The position numbers and the translations under genes are program-made. Positions 1 to 6,965 of a DNA stretch of 13,950 bases are shown piece after piece. The first letter of the stretch is position 1, and each line of letters starts with the position of its first letter. This DNA is from Deltaproteobacteria bacterium. GTDB lineage: Bacteria > Myxococcota_A > UBA796 > UBA9615. Location: contig JAJDAI010000780.1 in NCBI GenBank assembly GCA_029261955.1, forward strand, positions 1-13,950. The letters run 5' to 3'. Below the pieces are notes generated by a model. It made no database searches and was not told where the DNA came from. It saw only the letters and a list, made by a program, of their open reading frames with translations.

Positions 1-168
1 CGCGGGGGTGCTGTCGTCGTCGTCCGCGGGGGTGCTGTCGTCGTCGTCCGCCGGGGTGCTGTCGTCGTCGTCCGCGGGGGGCTCGGTGGCGTCGTCGTCG
101 TCCGCCGGGCTGCTGTCGTCGTCGTCCGCCGCGTCGTCGTCGTTCGCCGCGTCGTCGTCGTCGTCGAC
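1..168. repeat. Tandem Asp-codon repeat, about 24-bp unit
   Basis: The + strand shows blocks of gtcgtcgtcgtc alternating with spacers such as cgcgggggtgct, giving a 24-bp period in 1-72. Later blocks at 91-102, 115-126, 133-144 and 151-168 have spacers of 6, 12 or 18 bases. Read on the minus strand the blocks are GAC runs encoding Asp. Unit lengths are all multiples of three, so copy-number change by slippage would keep the frame. The array continues past the left edge. Confidence 0.9.
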
Positions 169-300
169 CAGGTTGTTCTGGCCGTCGTCGCCGAGCTCGG
201 GGATGTCGGGCAGCCCGCCGGACCCGGCCCGCTCGTCCACCGAGCATCCGAGCGTCAGCAGCAGCAACCCCAACAGCGCGATTCGAATCCAGCTCACCAT
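1..300 (-). CDS. Asp-repeat lipoprotein, partial (3' end outside window)
   Basis: An open frame starts at ATG 300 and runs off the left edge, giving 100 residues without a stop. The N-terminus MVSWIRIALLGLLLLTLGC is a lipoprotein signal peptide with the lipobox Cys at residue 19, so the mature protein should be lipid-anchored in the envelope. After a short linker (residues 20-44), almost everything visible is runs of four or five Asp separated by Ala, Ser-Thr-Pro-Ala or similar spacers. This looks like a flexible, highly acidic surface stalk. The functional domain, if any, lies beyond the window. An in-frame ATG at 309 would add three residues; 300 is preferred because a GGAG sits just before it, though only three bases away. 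The family is not recognised. Such Asp runs could bind divalent cations, but that is speculation. A similar lipoprotein begins at the other end of the window. Confidence 0.85.
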   Translation of the reverse strand, partial: MVSWIRIALLGLLLLTLGCSVDERAGSGGLPDIPELGDDGQNNLVDDDDDAANDDDAADDDDSSPADDDDATEPPADDDDSTPADDDDSTPADDDDSTPA

Positions 301-309
301 CGTCTCCAT

Positions 310-521
310 CCCCGGCCAGGCAGGGGCGACTATCCCAGGATCTCCGGCGCGATGCGCGGACAAAGCGAGCTGCGGGCCCAGCCGAGGCTGAGGATCGTGC
401 GCCTCCGGCCCTGCGGGCCTCCACGAGGCCGACAGCAAAGGAAGACCCGGAGCGAGCCCGCCCACACCCCGGACCCGGGGCCTGCTGCGCACGGCGCCCC
501 CTGCCCTGGCAGACTTCCCTC
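310..521. other. Divergent intergenic region
   Basis: This gene-free stretch separates the left lipoprotein and the SUI1-like gene, which are transcribed away from each other, so it should hold a promoter for each. I see no convincing -35/-10 pair and no -24/-12 sigma-54 element on either strand. No convincing Shine-Dalgarno sequence precedes the SUI1-like ATG. Confidence 0.5.
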
Positions 522-995
522 ATGGGCAAGAAGAAGCAGAAGCAGCAGCGCCGTGAGTTCCCTGTCGCCGAGCAGCCCGGCACCGGCTTTGGTGGCCTGG
601 CCGCGGCCCTGGTCGCGGGAGGGCTGGCCAAGGCCAAGGCCCCGGAACCTGCCGCCGCGCCGGAGCCCCCGCCCGCACCGAAGAAGGCCCCCAAGGAAGC
701 GAAGGCCCCCAAGGTCGCCCCAGTCGCCACGACCCCGGGCCCCGGCACCCTGCTCAAGGGCAAGGCCGTCGTGCGCCAGGAGCGCAAGGGCCACGGCGGC
801 AAGACGGTGACCGTCATCGACGGCGTCGCCATCAGCCGGGTCGACGACCTGGACGCGCTCGCGAAGACGGTGCGCAAGGCCCTGGGCGCCGGCGCGCGGG
901 TCGACGGCGGCACCCTCGTCGTGCAGGGCGATCAGCGCGAGGCGGCCTCGGCCTGGCTGACGAAGCAGGGCGCGAGCGTCGTCATCGGGAACTGA
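522..995 (+). CDS. yciH: SUI1/YciH (eIF1-like) family protein
   Basis: This 157-residue protein carries a C-terminal SUI1 domain at about residues 79-157. Recognisable family blocks are RKGHGGKTVTVIDG (88-101), LGAGARVDGG (121-130) and VVQGDQRE (133-140). SUI1/eIF1 proteins bind the small ribosomal subunit near the P site in eukaryotes and archaea. The role of bacterial YciH proteins is less clear and is tied to initiation fidelity or stress. E. coli YciH is about 108 residues; the extra length here is an N-terminal Lys/Gln-rich start (MGKKKQKQQRR) and an Ala/Pro/Lys linker at about 37-75, probably disordered. No Shine-Dalgarno is visible before the ATG. The gene stands alone and converges on the response regulator gene, with only 14 bases between the stops. 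No functional link to the metal locus is apparent. Confidence 0.88.
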   Translation: MGKKKQKQQRREFPVAEQPGTGFGGLAAALVAGGLAKAKAPEPAAAPEPPPAPKKAPKEAKAPKVAPVATTPGPGTLLKGKAVVRQERKGHGGKTVTVIDGVAISRVDDLDALAKTVRKALGAGARVDGGTLVVQGDQREAASAWLTKQGASVVIGN

Positions 996-1014
996 GCGCG
1001 CTCGGGTGCTCAGT
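991..1014. terminator. Inverted repeat spanning both convergent stop codons
   Basis: ACTGAGC at 991-997 and GCTCAGT at 1008-1014 form a perfect 7-bp stem around a 10-base loop. The stem contains the stop codon of the SUI1-like gene on one strand and that of the response regulator on the other. Its place between convergent genes suggests a shared transcript end. There is no T-tract on either side, so intrinsic termination is not well supported. Confidence 0.4.
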
Positions 1015-2422
1015 CCTGATCCCAGCTCGTGATCCCGTACTTCTCGATCCGGTACAGCAGCACGTGCCGGGGCACCCCCAGGTAGCGCGCCGCCGCGCTC
1101 TTGTTGCCCCCGTGGATGCGGATCGCCTCCTCCACCAGCCGCCGCTCCAGGTCCGGCAGCGGCAGGCCCCCCTTCGGCATGGACAGCTCCCAGGGCTCGG
1201 AGTCGAGCCGAACCCGCAGCACGGTCCCCTGCCCGGCCTCCGGCTCGGCGACCTCCTCCGCCACCGGCAGGTCGTCGACCGCCACCTCGGGCCCGGCGGC
1301 CAGCAAGGCCACACGCCGGGCGCAGTTCTCGAGCTGCCGGACGTTGCCGGGCCAGCGGCGTCGCCGCAGGGCATCCGCCGCCTCCACGGACAGGGTCAGC
1401 ACGCGCCCCGCGGCCCGCGCCTGGGCGTTCAGGAAGAGCTCGAAGAGCGGCACGATCGCGGCCCTCCGCTCGCGCAGCGGCGGCACCCGCAGGGGCAGGA
1501 CAGCGAGGCGGTAGTAGAGGTCCTCGCGAAAGCCCCCGGACTGGAGCTCGGCCCCGAGCTCCCGGTGCGTGGCCGCGATGATCCGCACGTCGACCGGGAT
1601 CGGCCGCTCGGCCCCCACCGGCTCGACGGCCCGCTCCTGAAGCACCCGCAGCAGCTTCGGCTGAAGCTCGATCGGCAGATCACCGATCTCATCGAGCAGC
1701 AGGGTCCCTCCGTTCGCGGCCCGAAAACGCCCCTCCCGTGCGCGCTGCGCCCCGGTGAAGGCCCCGCGGGTGTGCCCGAAGAGCTCCGCCTCCAGCAGCT
1801 CCGCCGGGATCGCCGCGCAGTTCACGGCCACAAAGGGGCCCTTCGAGCGGTCCGACAGCCGGTGCAGCTCCCGCGCGACGAGCTCCTTGCCGCTGCCGCT
1901 CTCGCCGCTCAGCAGCACCGGCAGGTCCGAGCCGGCGACGCGCCGCACCTGATCCATCAGCCGGTTCATGGCGTCGGAGACGACCAGCATCGGGCGGCTG
2001 CCGCTGGCCTCCACCTGGGAGCGCAGGCTCCGGTTCTCGCGCAGCACGCGCCGGTGCTGGGCCGCGCGGCGGAGCTTCAGGACCAGGGCGTCCCGGGCCA
2101 CGGGCTTGGTGATGTAGTCGTAGGCGCCGGCCTGCATCGCGGCGACGGCGGTGTCCACCGAGCCGAAGGCGGTGAGCACGAGCACGGGGACCTCGTCGTC
2201 CAGCCGACGGATCGCCCGCAGGACCTGCATCCCGTCGACCCCGGGCATCTTCAGGTCGGTCAGCACGACGTCGGCGCGCTCGGCTTCGAAGGCGGCGATG
2301 GCCTCGGCCCCGCCCCCGCAGGCCGTGACGCGGAAGCCGGCCCCGCCGAGCTGGATGGTCGTGATCTCGCGCAGGGCGTCGTCGTCGTCGACGAACAGGA
2401 CATGCACCGGCTCAGCGCCCAC
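1010..2422 (-). CDS. NtrC-family sigma-54-dependent response regulator
   Basis: This 470-residue protein has the full NtrC layout. The receiver domain (about 6-120) has the acidic cluster VDDDD, the phospho-acceptor Asp in LTDLKMPG (about D56), the switch Thr in VLTAF and Lys in ITKP. The AAA+ domain (about 145-375) has Walker A GESGSGKE (about 173-180), the sigma-54 contact loop GAFTGA (about 220-225) and Walker B LLLDEIGDL. A Fis-type helix-turn-helix (about 433-463) includes HGGNKSAAARYLGVPR. It should activate sigma-54 promoters when phosphorylated by the kinase just upstream. The GTG at 2422 is chosen because AAGGGGGG lies five bases before it and it overlaps the kinase stop by 11 bases, suggesting translational coupling. 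A GTG at 2407 is a shorter alternative. As last gene of the pump operon it is probably autoregulated. The likely targets are the two -24/-12 promoters at 9768-9782 and 10154-10168. Confidence 0.93.
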   Translation of the reverse strand: MGAEPVHVLFVDDDDALREITTIQLGGAGFRVTACGGGAEAIAAFEAERADVVLTDLKMPGVDGMQVLRAIRRLDDEVPVLVLTAFGSVDTAVAAMQAGAYDYITKPVARDALVLKLRRAAQHRRVLRENRSLRSQVEASGSRPMLVVSDAMNRLMDQVRRVAGSDLPVLLSGESGSGKELVARELHRLSDRSKGPFVAVNCAAIPAELLEAELFGHTRGAFTGAQRAREGRFRAANGGTLLLDEIGDLPIELQPKLLRVLQERAVEPVGAERPIPVDVRIIAATHRELGAELQSGGFREDLYYRLAVLPLRVPPLRERRAAIVPLFELFLNAQARAAGRVLTLSVEAADALRRRRWPGNVRQLENCARRVALLAAGPEVAVDDLPVAEEVAEPEAGQGTVLRVRLDSEPWELSMPKGGLPLPDLERRLVEEAIRIHGGNKSAAARYLGVPRHVLLYRIEKYGITSWDQD

Positions 2423-3545
2423 CGTCGCCCCCCTTCGGCAAACGCAGCTCGAAGGACGCGCCACCCAGGCTCGCCTCGCCCAGGTTCAGCGTGCCGCCGT
2501 GCTCCGTCAGCACGCGCCTGCTCAGGGCCAGCCCCAGCCCCGTACCGCCAGGCCGCGTCGAGTAGTAGGGGTGGAAGACCGCCGCCCGCTCCCCCTCGGC
2601 CACGCCGGGCCCCGCGTCCTCGACCCGCGCGAAGAGCGGCAGCGCCGCCTCCTCGTCGATCCCGGACACGAGCCGCACGCGCCCGCCGTCGGGCTGCACC
2701 TGCATGGCGTTGAGCACGAGGTTGAGCAGCACCTGCCGGACCGCGCCGGCGTCCAGGTGCACCGTCGGCAGGGCGGAGCAGCGCTGGTGGTCGATGGCCA
2801 CGCCCCGCTGGGCCGCCTCGGGGGAGACCAGCTGCACGACCTCGTCGGCCAGATCCGCCAGGTTTGCGGGCACCAGCTCGGCCCGCTCGCGGCGCGCGAA
2901 CCTCAAGAAGCGGGTCAGCACGCCGTCCAGACGCTCGGTCTCCTGGGTCAGGAGCTGCGCGACGCGTCGCTGCTGATCGTCGGCCTGCTCAGCGTCCCGC
3001 AGGATCTCGGCCCCGCCGCGGATGGCCCCCAGCGGGTTCCGGATCTCGTGCGCGAGGCCGGCCGTCAGGAAGCCCATGGCGGCCTGGTGCTCCGACTGGA
3101 CCAGCCTCTCCTGCGCCTGCTGGAGCTCCTCCAGGGCGGCGTCCCGCTCGGTGATGGTCTCTTCACGATCCACCAACAGCGCGCGCAGCCGCGCCGACGT
3201 GCCCCGCTCCCGGTCCACGAACCAGCCCACCAGCCAGCCGATCCCGCCGTAGAGCAGGATCTCCGCGACCTTGTCGATGGTCGAGGCCGGGTCCGCGTGC
3301 AGCCCCATCAGCCCAAAGGCGTGAGGCACGTAGACGACGATGATCACCGCCGCGCTCAGCACGCCGCCGCGCACGCCCCAGCCCCAGGCCGCGGCCAGGA
3401 TCGGCAGGTAGAAGAGCCGCCGGTACAGGTGGTGGGGGGAGGCGCCGTGCTCGTGCCCGGCGGTGTAGTGCAGGGTCGTCAGCGCGGCGATCGCCAGCGC
3501 GATGCCGCCGACGCGCAGCCAGGAGGCTCGAGGGTCCGAGCTCAT
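2412..3545 (-). CDS. Membrane sensor histidine kinase (NtrB/ZraS-like)
   Basis: This is a 377-residue kinase. The N-terminal part (1-112) is mostly hydrophobic, with about four membrane segments near 12-27, 45-58, 62-80 and 96-111, and no sizeable periplasmic sensor domain. The segment between the first two, residues 26-39, is rich in His (H26, H31, H33, H38, H39) and could bind metal, which is inference. A coiled coil at about 112-155 leads to the HisKA domain with the phospho-acceptor H166 in AGLAHEIRNPLGAI. The ATPase domain shows the N box (NLVLNAMQ, 275-282), G1 (DAGPGV, 310-315) and G2 (GGTGLGLAL, 333-341). The ATG at 3545 overlaps the cusA stop as ATGA, and its 3' end overlaps the regulator gene. 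The pair is thus cotranscribed with the pump. Placement makes copper or silver status the likely stimulus, but the sequence does not prove it. Confidence 0.92.
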   Translation of the reverse strand: MSSDPRASWLRVGGIALAIAALTTLHYTAGHEHGASPHHLYRRLFYLPILAAAWGWGVRGGVLSAAVIIVVYVPHAFGLMGLHADPASTIDKVAEILLYGGIGWLVGWFVDRERGTSARLRALLVDREETITERDAALEELQQAQERLVQSEHQAAMGFLTAGLAHEIRNPLGAIRGGAEILRDAEQADDQQRRVAQLLTQETERLDGVLTRFLRFARRERAELVPANLADLADEVVQLVSPEAAQRGVAIDHQRCSALPTVHLDAGAVRQVLLNLVLNAMQVQPDGGRVRLVSGIDEEAALPLFARVEDAGPGVAEGERAAVFHPYYSTRPGGTGLGLALSRRVLTEHGGTLNLGEASLGGASFELRLPKGGDGGR

Positions 3546-6500
3546 GCCGCCTCCTCGTCCTGCGCCCGCCGCAGCTGGCCCTTGCGCCACAGGAACCAGA
3601 CGGCCGGCACGATCACCAGGGTCAGCACCGTCGAGGTGAGCAGGCCACCGACCATCGGCGCCGCGATGCGCTTCATCACGCGCGTCCCGGTCTCGGTGCC
3701 GAGCATCACCGGCAGCAGGCCGAGCACCGTCGTCGCCACCGTCATCACCTTCGGCCGCACGCGGTCCACGGCGCCCTCGATGGTCACGGCCTTCAGATCC
3801 TCGACCGAGATCAGCCGCCCCTCCCGCTTCCAGCGCTCCCAGCACTCGTCCAGGTAGACGATCATCACGACGCCGGTCTCCGCCGCCAGCCCCGCCAGCG
3901 CGATGAAGCCGACCCCCACCGCCACGCTCAGGTTGAAGTCGAGGATCCAGAGCAGCCAGATGCCGCCGACCAGGGCGAAGGGCAGCGTGCCGAGCACGAT
4001 CATCGTCTCGGGCAGGTTCCCGAAGTGGATGAAGAGCAGCAGGAAGATGAGGACGAGCGTGACCGGCACGACGATGCGCAGCCGCGCGTTGGCCCGCTCC
4101 ATGTACTCGTACTGCCCCGACCAGGCGATGGACACGCCCGGCGGCAGGGTCACGCCCTGCTTCACGGCCTCCTTCGCTGCGGCCACGTAGCCGCCGATGT
4201 CGCTGGTCTCCAGGTCCACGAAGATCCAGGCCGTGCGCCGCGCGTTCTCGCTCTTGATGGCCGGCGGGCCCTTCTTGACCGAGATGTCCGCGACCGCCCG
4301 CAGCGGCACCGTGTGGCCCATGGGCGTCGGCACGGCCACGCTGCCGAGCTTGTCGAGGTCGTCGCGCAGCTCGCGCGGGAAGCGGATGTTGACCGGGTAG
4401 CGCTCCAGCCCCTCGACCGTCCAGGTCACGTTCATGCCGCCGAGCGCGGTCTTCACCACGTCCTGCACGTCCCCGACCGTCAGCCCGTAGCGCGCCGCGT
4501 CGTCCCGCCGGATGTCCACGTCGACGAAGTTCCCGCCCACGACGCGCTCGCTGTAGACGCTCAGCGTGTCGGGCAGGTCGGCGATCAGGGCCTCGATCTG
4601 CTGGCCCACCTCGGACAGCACCTCCAGGTCGTCGCCCAGCAGCTTGATGCCCACCGGCGTCTTGATGCCCGTCGCGAGCATGTCGAGCCGCGTCTTGATG
4701 GGCATGGTCCAGGCGTTGGTGAGGCCGGGGAACTGGACGCTGGAGTCCAGCTCGTCGATGACGTCCTCGATGGTCTTGCCCTCGGGCCAGCTGGCTGTGT
4801 CCGTGAGCAGGATCGTGGTCTCGAACATCGACAGCGGCGCCGGATCCGTCGCCGTGCCCGCCCGCCCGGCCTTGCCCAGCACGTGGGCCACCTGCGGATG
4901 GCTGGCGATGATGCGGTCGGTCTGTTGGAGCAGCTCGCGCGCCTTGGTGATCGAGATGCCCGGCGGCGTCGTCGGCATGTAGAGCAGGTCGCCCTCGTTG
5001 AGCGGGGGCATGAACTCCGAGCCCACCTGGGACAGCGGCCACAGGGCCAGCGCGCCGCCGATCACCGCCAGCGCGATCACCGTCTTCGGGACCTTCAGCA
5101 CGCCCCGGATGAAGGGCGCGTAGCTCCAGCGCAGGGCCCGGGTCAGCGGGTTCTTCGCCTCGGGGCGGATGCCGCCGCGCACGAAGTAGTAGAGCAGCAC
5201 GGGGATGACGGTCACCGCGAGCAGCGAGCTGGCGCCCATGGCGAAGGTCTTGGTGAAGGCCAGGGGCCGGAAGAGGCGCCCCTCCTGAGCCTGGAGCGCG
5301 AAGACCGGCAGGAAGCTCACCGTCACCACGAGCAGCGAATAGAAGAGCGCGGGCCCGACCTCGCGCGCCGCGCCGATCACGACGTCGATGTGCGGTCGAT
5401 CGGGGTACCGCTCCTTGTGCTTGTGCAGGTTCTCCACCAGCACGATCGACGCGTCGACCATCACCCCGATGGCGATGGCGATGCCGCCGAGGCTCATGAT
5501 GTTCGCGTTCAGGCCCAGGGCCTTCATGCCCAGGAACGACACCAGGATGCCGACGGGCAGCGTGAAGACCGCCACGAGCGCCGAGCGCAGGTGGAAGAGG
5601 AAGAGCAGGCAGATCAGGGCGACGACGATCAGCTCTTCGATGATCTTCGTCTGCAGGACCTTGATGGCCCGCTCGATGAGCGTGGAGCGGTCGTAGGAGG
5701 TGTGGATCTCGACGCCCTCGGGCAGGCCGCGCTTGAGCTCCTCCAGGCGCTCCCCGATCCGCTTGCTCACGGCCAGCGCGTTCTCGCCGAAGCGCATCAC
5801 CACGATGCCGGTGACCACCTCGCCCTGGCCGTTCATGTCGACGACGCCGCGACGGATCTCCGGCCCCAGCTGCACCCGCGCGACCTGCTTGAGCAGGATG
5901 GGCGTGTGCCCCTCGCGGTCGACGCCGATGGGGATGCCCTCCAGGTCATCCAGGCTCGTGATGTAGCCCTTGCCGCGCACCATGAACTCGGTCTCGGCCA
6001 TCTCGAGCAGGCGGCCGCCGACGTCGGTGTTGGAGCGCTGGATGGCCTTCCGCACCGCGTTCAGGGGGATGCCGTAGGCGCGCAGGCGCTCGGGGTCGAC
6101 CTCGACCTGGTACTGGCGCACGTGGCCGCCGACGCTGGCGACCTCGGCCACGCCCTGCAGGGCCATCAGCTCGTAGCGCAGGAACCAGTCCTGGATGGAT
6201 CGGAGCTGCGCCAGGTCGAGTCCGCCGAAGTCCACCGCCCGCCGCAGCTCGGGGAAGGACAGGCCGCCGTCGCGGTCCCGGTCGAAGCCGTCGATCACGA
6301 AGCGGACCGAGTCCACCGCCCAGCTGCGGGCGGCCGCGTTGCGGGGATCCGGAAACAGCGCCGGTGGAGGTGGCCCGAACAGCTCCTCCAGCTGCGCCTC
6401 GGTGTAGACGAGGAAGCCGCCCTCGACGGTCGCCTTCCCCTCGGGATCCGGCAGCTCCTTCGCGGAGACCACGCCGTCTCCGTCGGCGTCGTGGCGCGCC

Positions 6501-6964
6501 CGCAGCACCGCCGCGCGCGCCCCGAAGTCGGACAGCGAGTACATGCGCACCCAGCCGACCCCGGTCGCGTCGGGGCCCAGCTGGGGCGAGACGCCGTCGG
6601 GCAGCCGCGCCTGGACGAAGTTCAGGTACTCGAGCACCCGGCTGCGGGCCCAGTAGAGGTCCGTGCCCTCCTCGAAGATCACGTAGACCATCGAGAAGCC
6701 GAAGAAGCTGTAGCCCCGCACGGTCTTGGCGTAGGGCACCGACAGCATCGCCGTGGTCAGCGGGTAGGTGACCTGGTCTTCGACGACCTCGGGACCCTGG
6801 CCGCCGTACTCGGTGAAGACGATGACCTGCACGTCGCTCAGGTCGGGGATGGCGTCGACCGGCGTCGTCCACATCGCCCACAGGCCGGCGGCCGTCAGCA
6901 GGGCGGTCAGCACGAGGACCAGGAAGCGGTTGTGCACGCTCCAGGTGATGAGGCGCTCGATCAT
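3542..6964 (-). CDS. cusA: CusA-type heavy-metal RND efflux pump with EF-hand insertion
   Basis: This 1140-residue inner-membrane proton-driven pump belongs to the HME-RND family; E. coli CusA is about 1047. Family marks include MIERLITWSVHNRF at the start, ELGPDATGVGW-like QLGPDATGVGW, the proton-relay Asp in GVMVDASIVLVEN (D504) and LPFALVGGIWLLW near 994-1006. The three Cu(I)/Ag(I)-binding methionines of E. coli CusA (M573, M623, M672) are matched by M663 in LLYMPTT, M713 in PLSMFETT and M762 in RLDMLATGIK, so copper/silver export is the best call rather than Zn/Co/Cd. The extra length is a block at about 147-250, between GVGWVRMYSL and LAQLRSIQDWFLRYEL, where E. coli has only a few residues. 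It carries two 12-residue EF-hand loops, at 159-170 and 228-239. ATG 6964 lies one base beyond the cusB stop. The gene works with the CusB and CusC partners encoded just before it. Confidence 0.96.
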   Translation of the reverse strand: MIERLITWSVHNRFLVLVLTALLTAAGLWAMWTTPVDAIPDLSDVQVIVFTEYGGQGPEVVEDQVTYPLTTAMLSVPYAKTVRGYSFFGFSMVYVIFEEGTDLYWARSRVLEYLNFVQARLPDGVSPQLGPDATGVGWVRMYSLSDFGARAAVLRARHDADGDGVVSAKELPDPEGKATVEGGFLVYTEAQLEELFGPPPPALFPDPRNAAARSWAVDSVRFVIDGFDRDRDGGLSFPELRRAVDFGGLDLAQLRSIQDWFLRYELMALQGVAEVASVGGHVRQYQVEVDPERLRAYGIPLNAVRKAIQRSNTDVGGRLLEMAETEFMVRGKGYITSLDDLEGIPIGVDREGHTPILLKQVARVQLGPEIRRGVVDMNGQGEVVTGIVVMRFGENALAVSKRIGERLEELKRGLPEGVEIHTSYDRSTLIERAIKVLQTKIIEELIVVALICLLFLFHLRSALVAVFTLPVGILVSFLGMKALGLNANIMSLGGIAIAIGVMVDASIVLVENLHKHKERYPDRPHIDVVIGAAREVGPALFYSLLVVTVSFLPVFALQAQEGRLFRPLAFTKTFAMGASSLLAVTVIPVLLYYFVRGGIRPEAKNPLTRALRWSYAPFIRGVLKVPKTVIALAVIGGALALWPLSQVGSEFMPPLNEGDLLYMPTTPPGISITKARELLQQTDRIIASHPQVAHVLGKAGRAGTATDPAPLSMFETTILLTDTASWPEGKTIEDVIDELDSSVQFPGLTNAWTMPIKTRLDMLATGIKTPVGIKLLGDDLEVLSEVGQQIEALIADLPDTLSVYSERVVGGNFVDVDIRRDDAARYGLTVGDVQDVVKTALGGMNVTWTVEGLERYPVNIRFPRELRDDLDKLGSVAVPTPMGHTVPLRAVADISVKKGPPAIKSENARRTAWIFVDLETSDIGGYVAAAKEAVKQGVTLPPGVSIAWSGQYEYMERANARLRIVVPVTLVLIFLLLFIHFGNLPETMIVLGTLPFALVGGIWLLWILDFNLSVAVGVGFIALAGLAAETGVVMIVYLDECWERWKREGRLISVEDLKAVTIEGAVDRVRPKVMTVATTVLGLLPVMLGTETGTRVMKRIAAPMVGGLLTSTVLTLVIVPAVWFLWRKGQLRRAQDEEAA
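6215..6526 (-). other. EF-hand pair inserted in the CusA periplasmic domain
   Basis: This segment encodes roughly residues 147-250 of CusA. Loop 1, DADGDGVVSAKE (6455-6490), and loop 2, DRDRDGGLSFPE (6248-6283), both fit the canonical Ca-binding pattern D-x-D-x-D-G-x-x-S-x-x-E. Between them lies a stretch with AQLEELFG and a proline run. The insert interrupts the conserved GVGW...LRSLQDWFLKYEL region of the porter domain, which faces the periplasm in RND pumps. The reading frame and codon use are continuous with the rest of the gene, so this is not an assembly join. Ca binding is inferred from the motif only. Confidence 0.85.
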
Positions 6965-6965
6965 G

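Noticed and set aside
1..168. Possible CRISPR array
   Set aside because: Repeats are low-complexity codon runs, spacers are not unique, lengths are multiples of three and there are no cas genes.
8..391. Ser-rich + strand frame over the repeat array
   Set aside because: It is the antisense reading of the Asp codons; the minus strand has a signal peptide and lipobox and is clearly the coding one.
2151..3857. Long + strand open frame opposite the kinase and regulator
   Set aside because: It lies opposite clear NtrC and histidine kinase domains and its translation shows no domain or signal, so it is a composition artefact.
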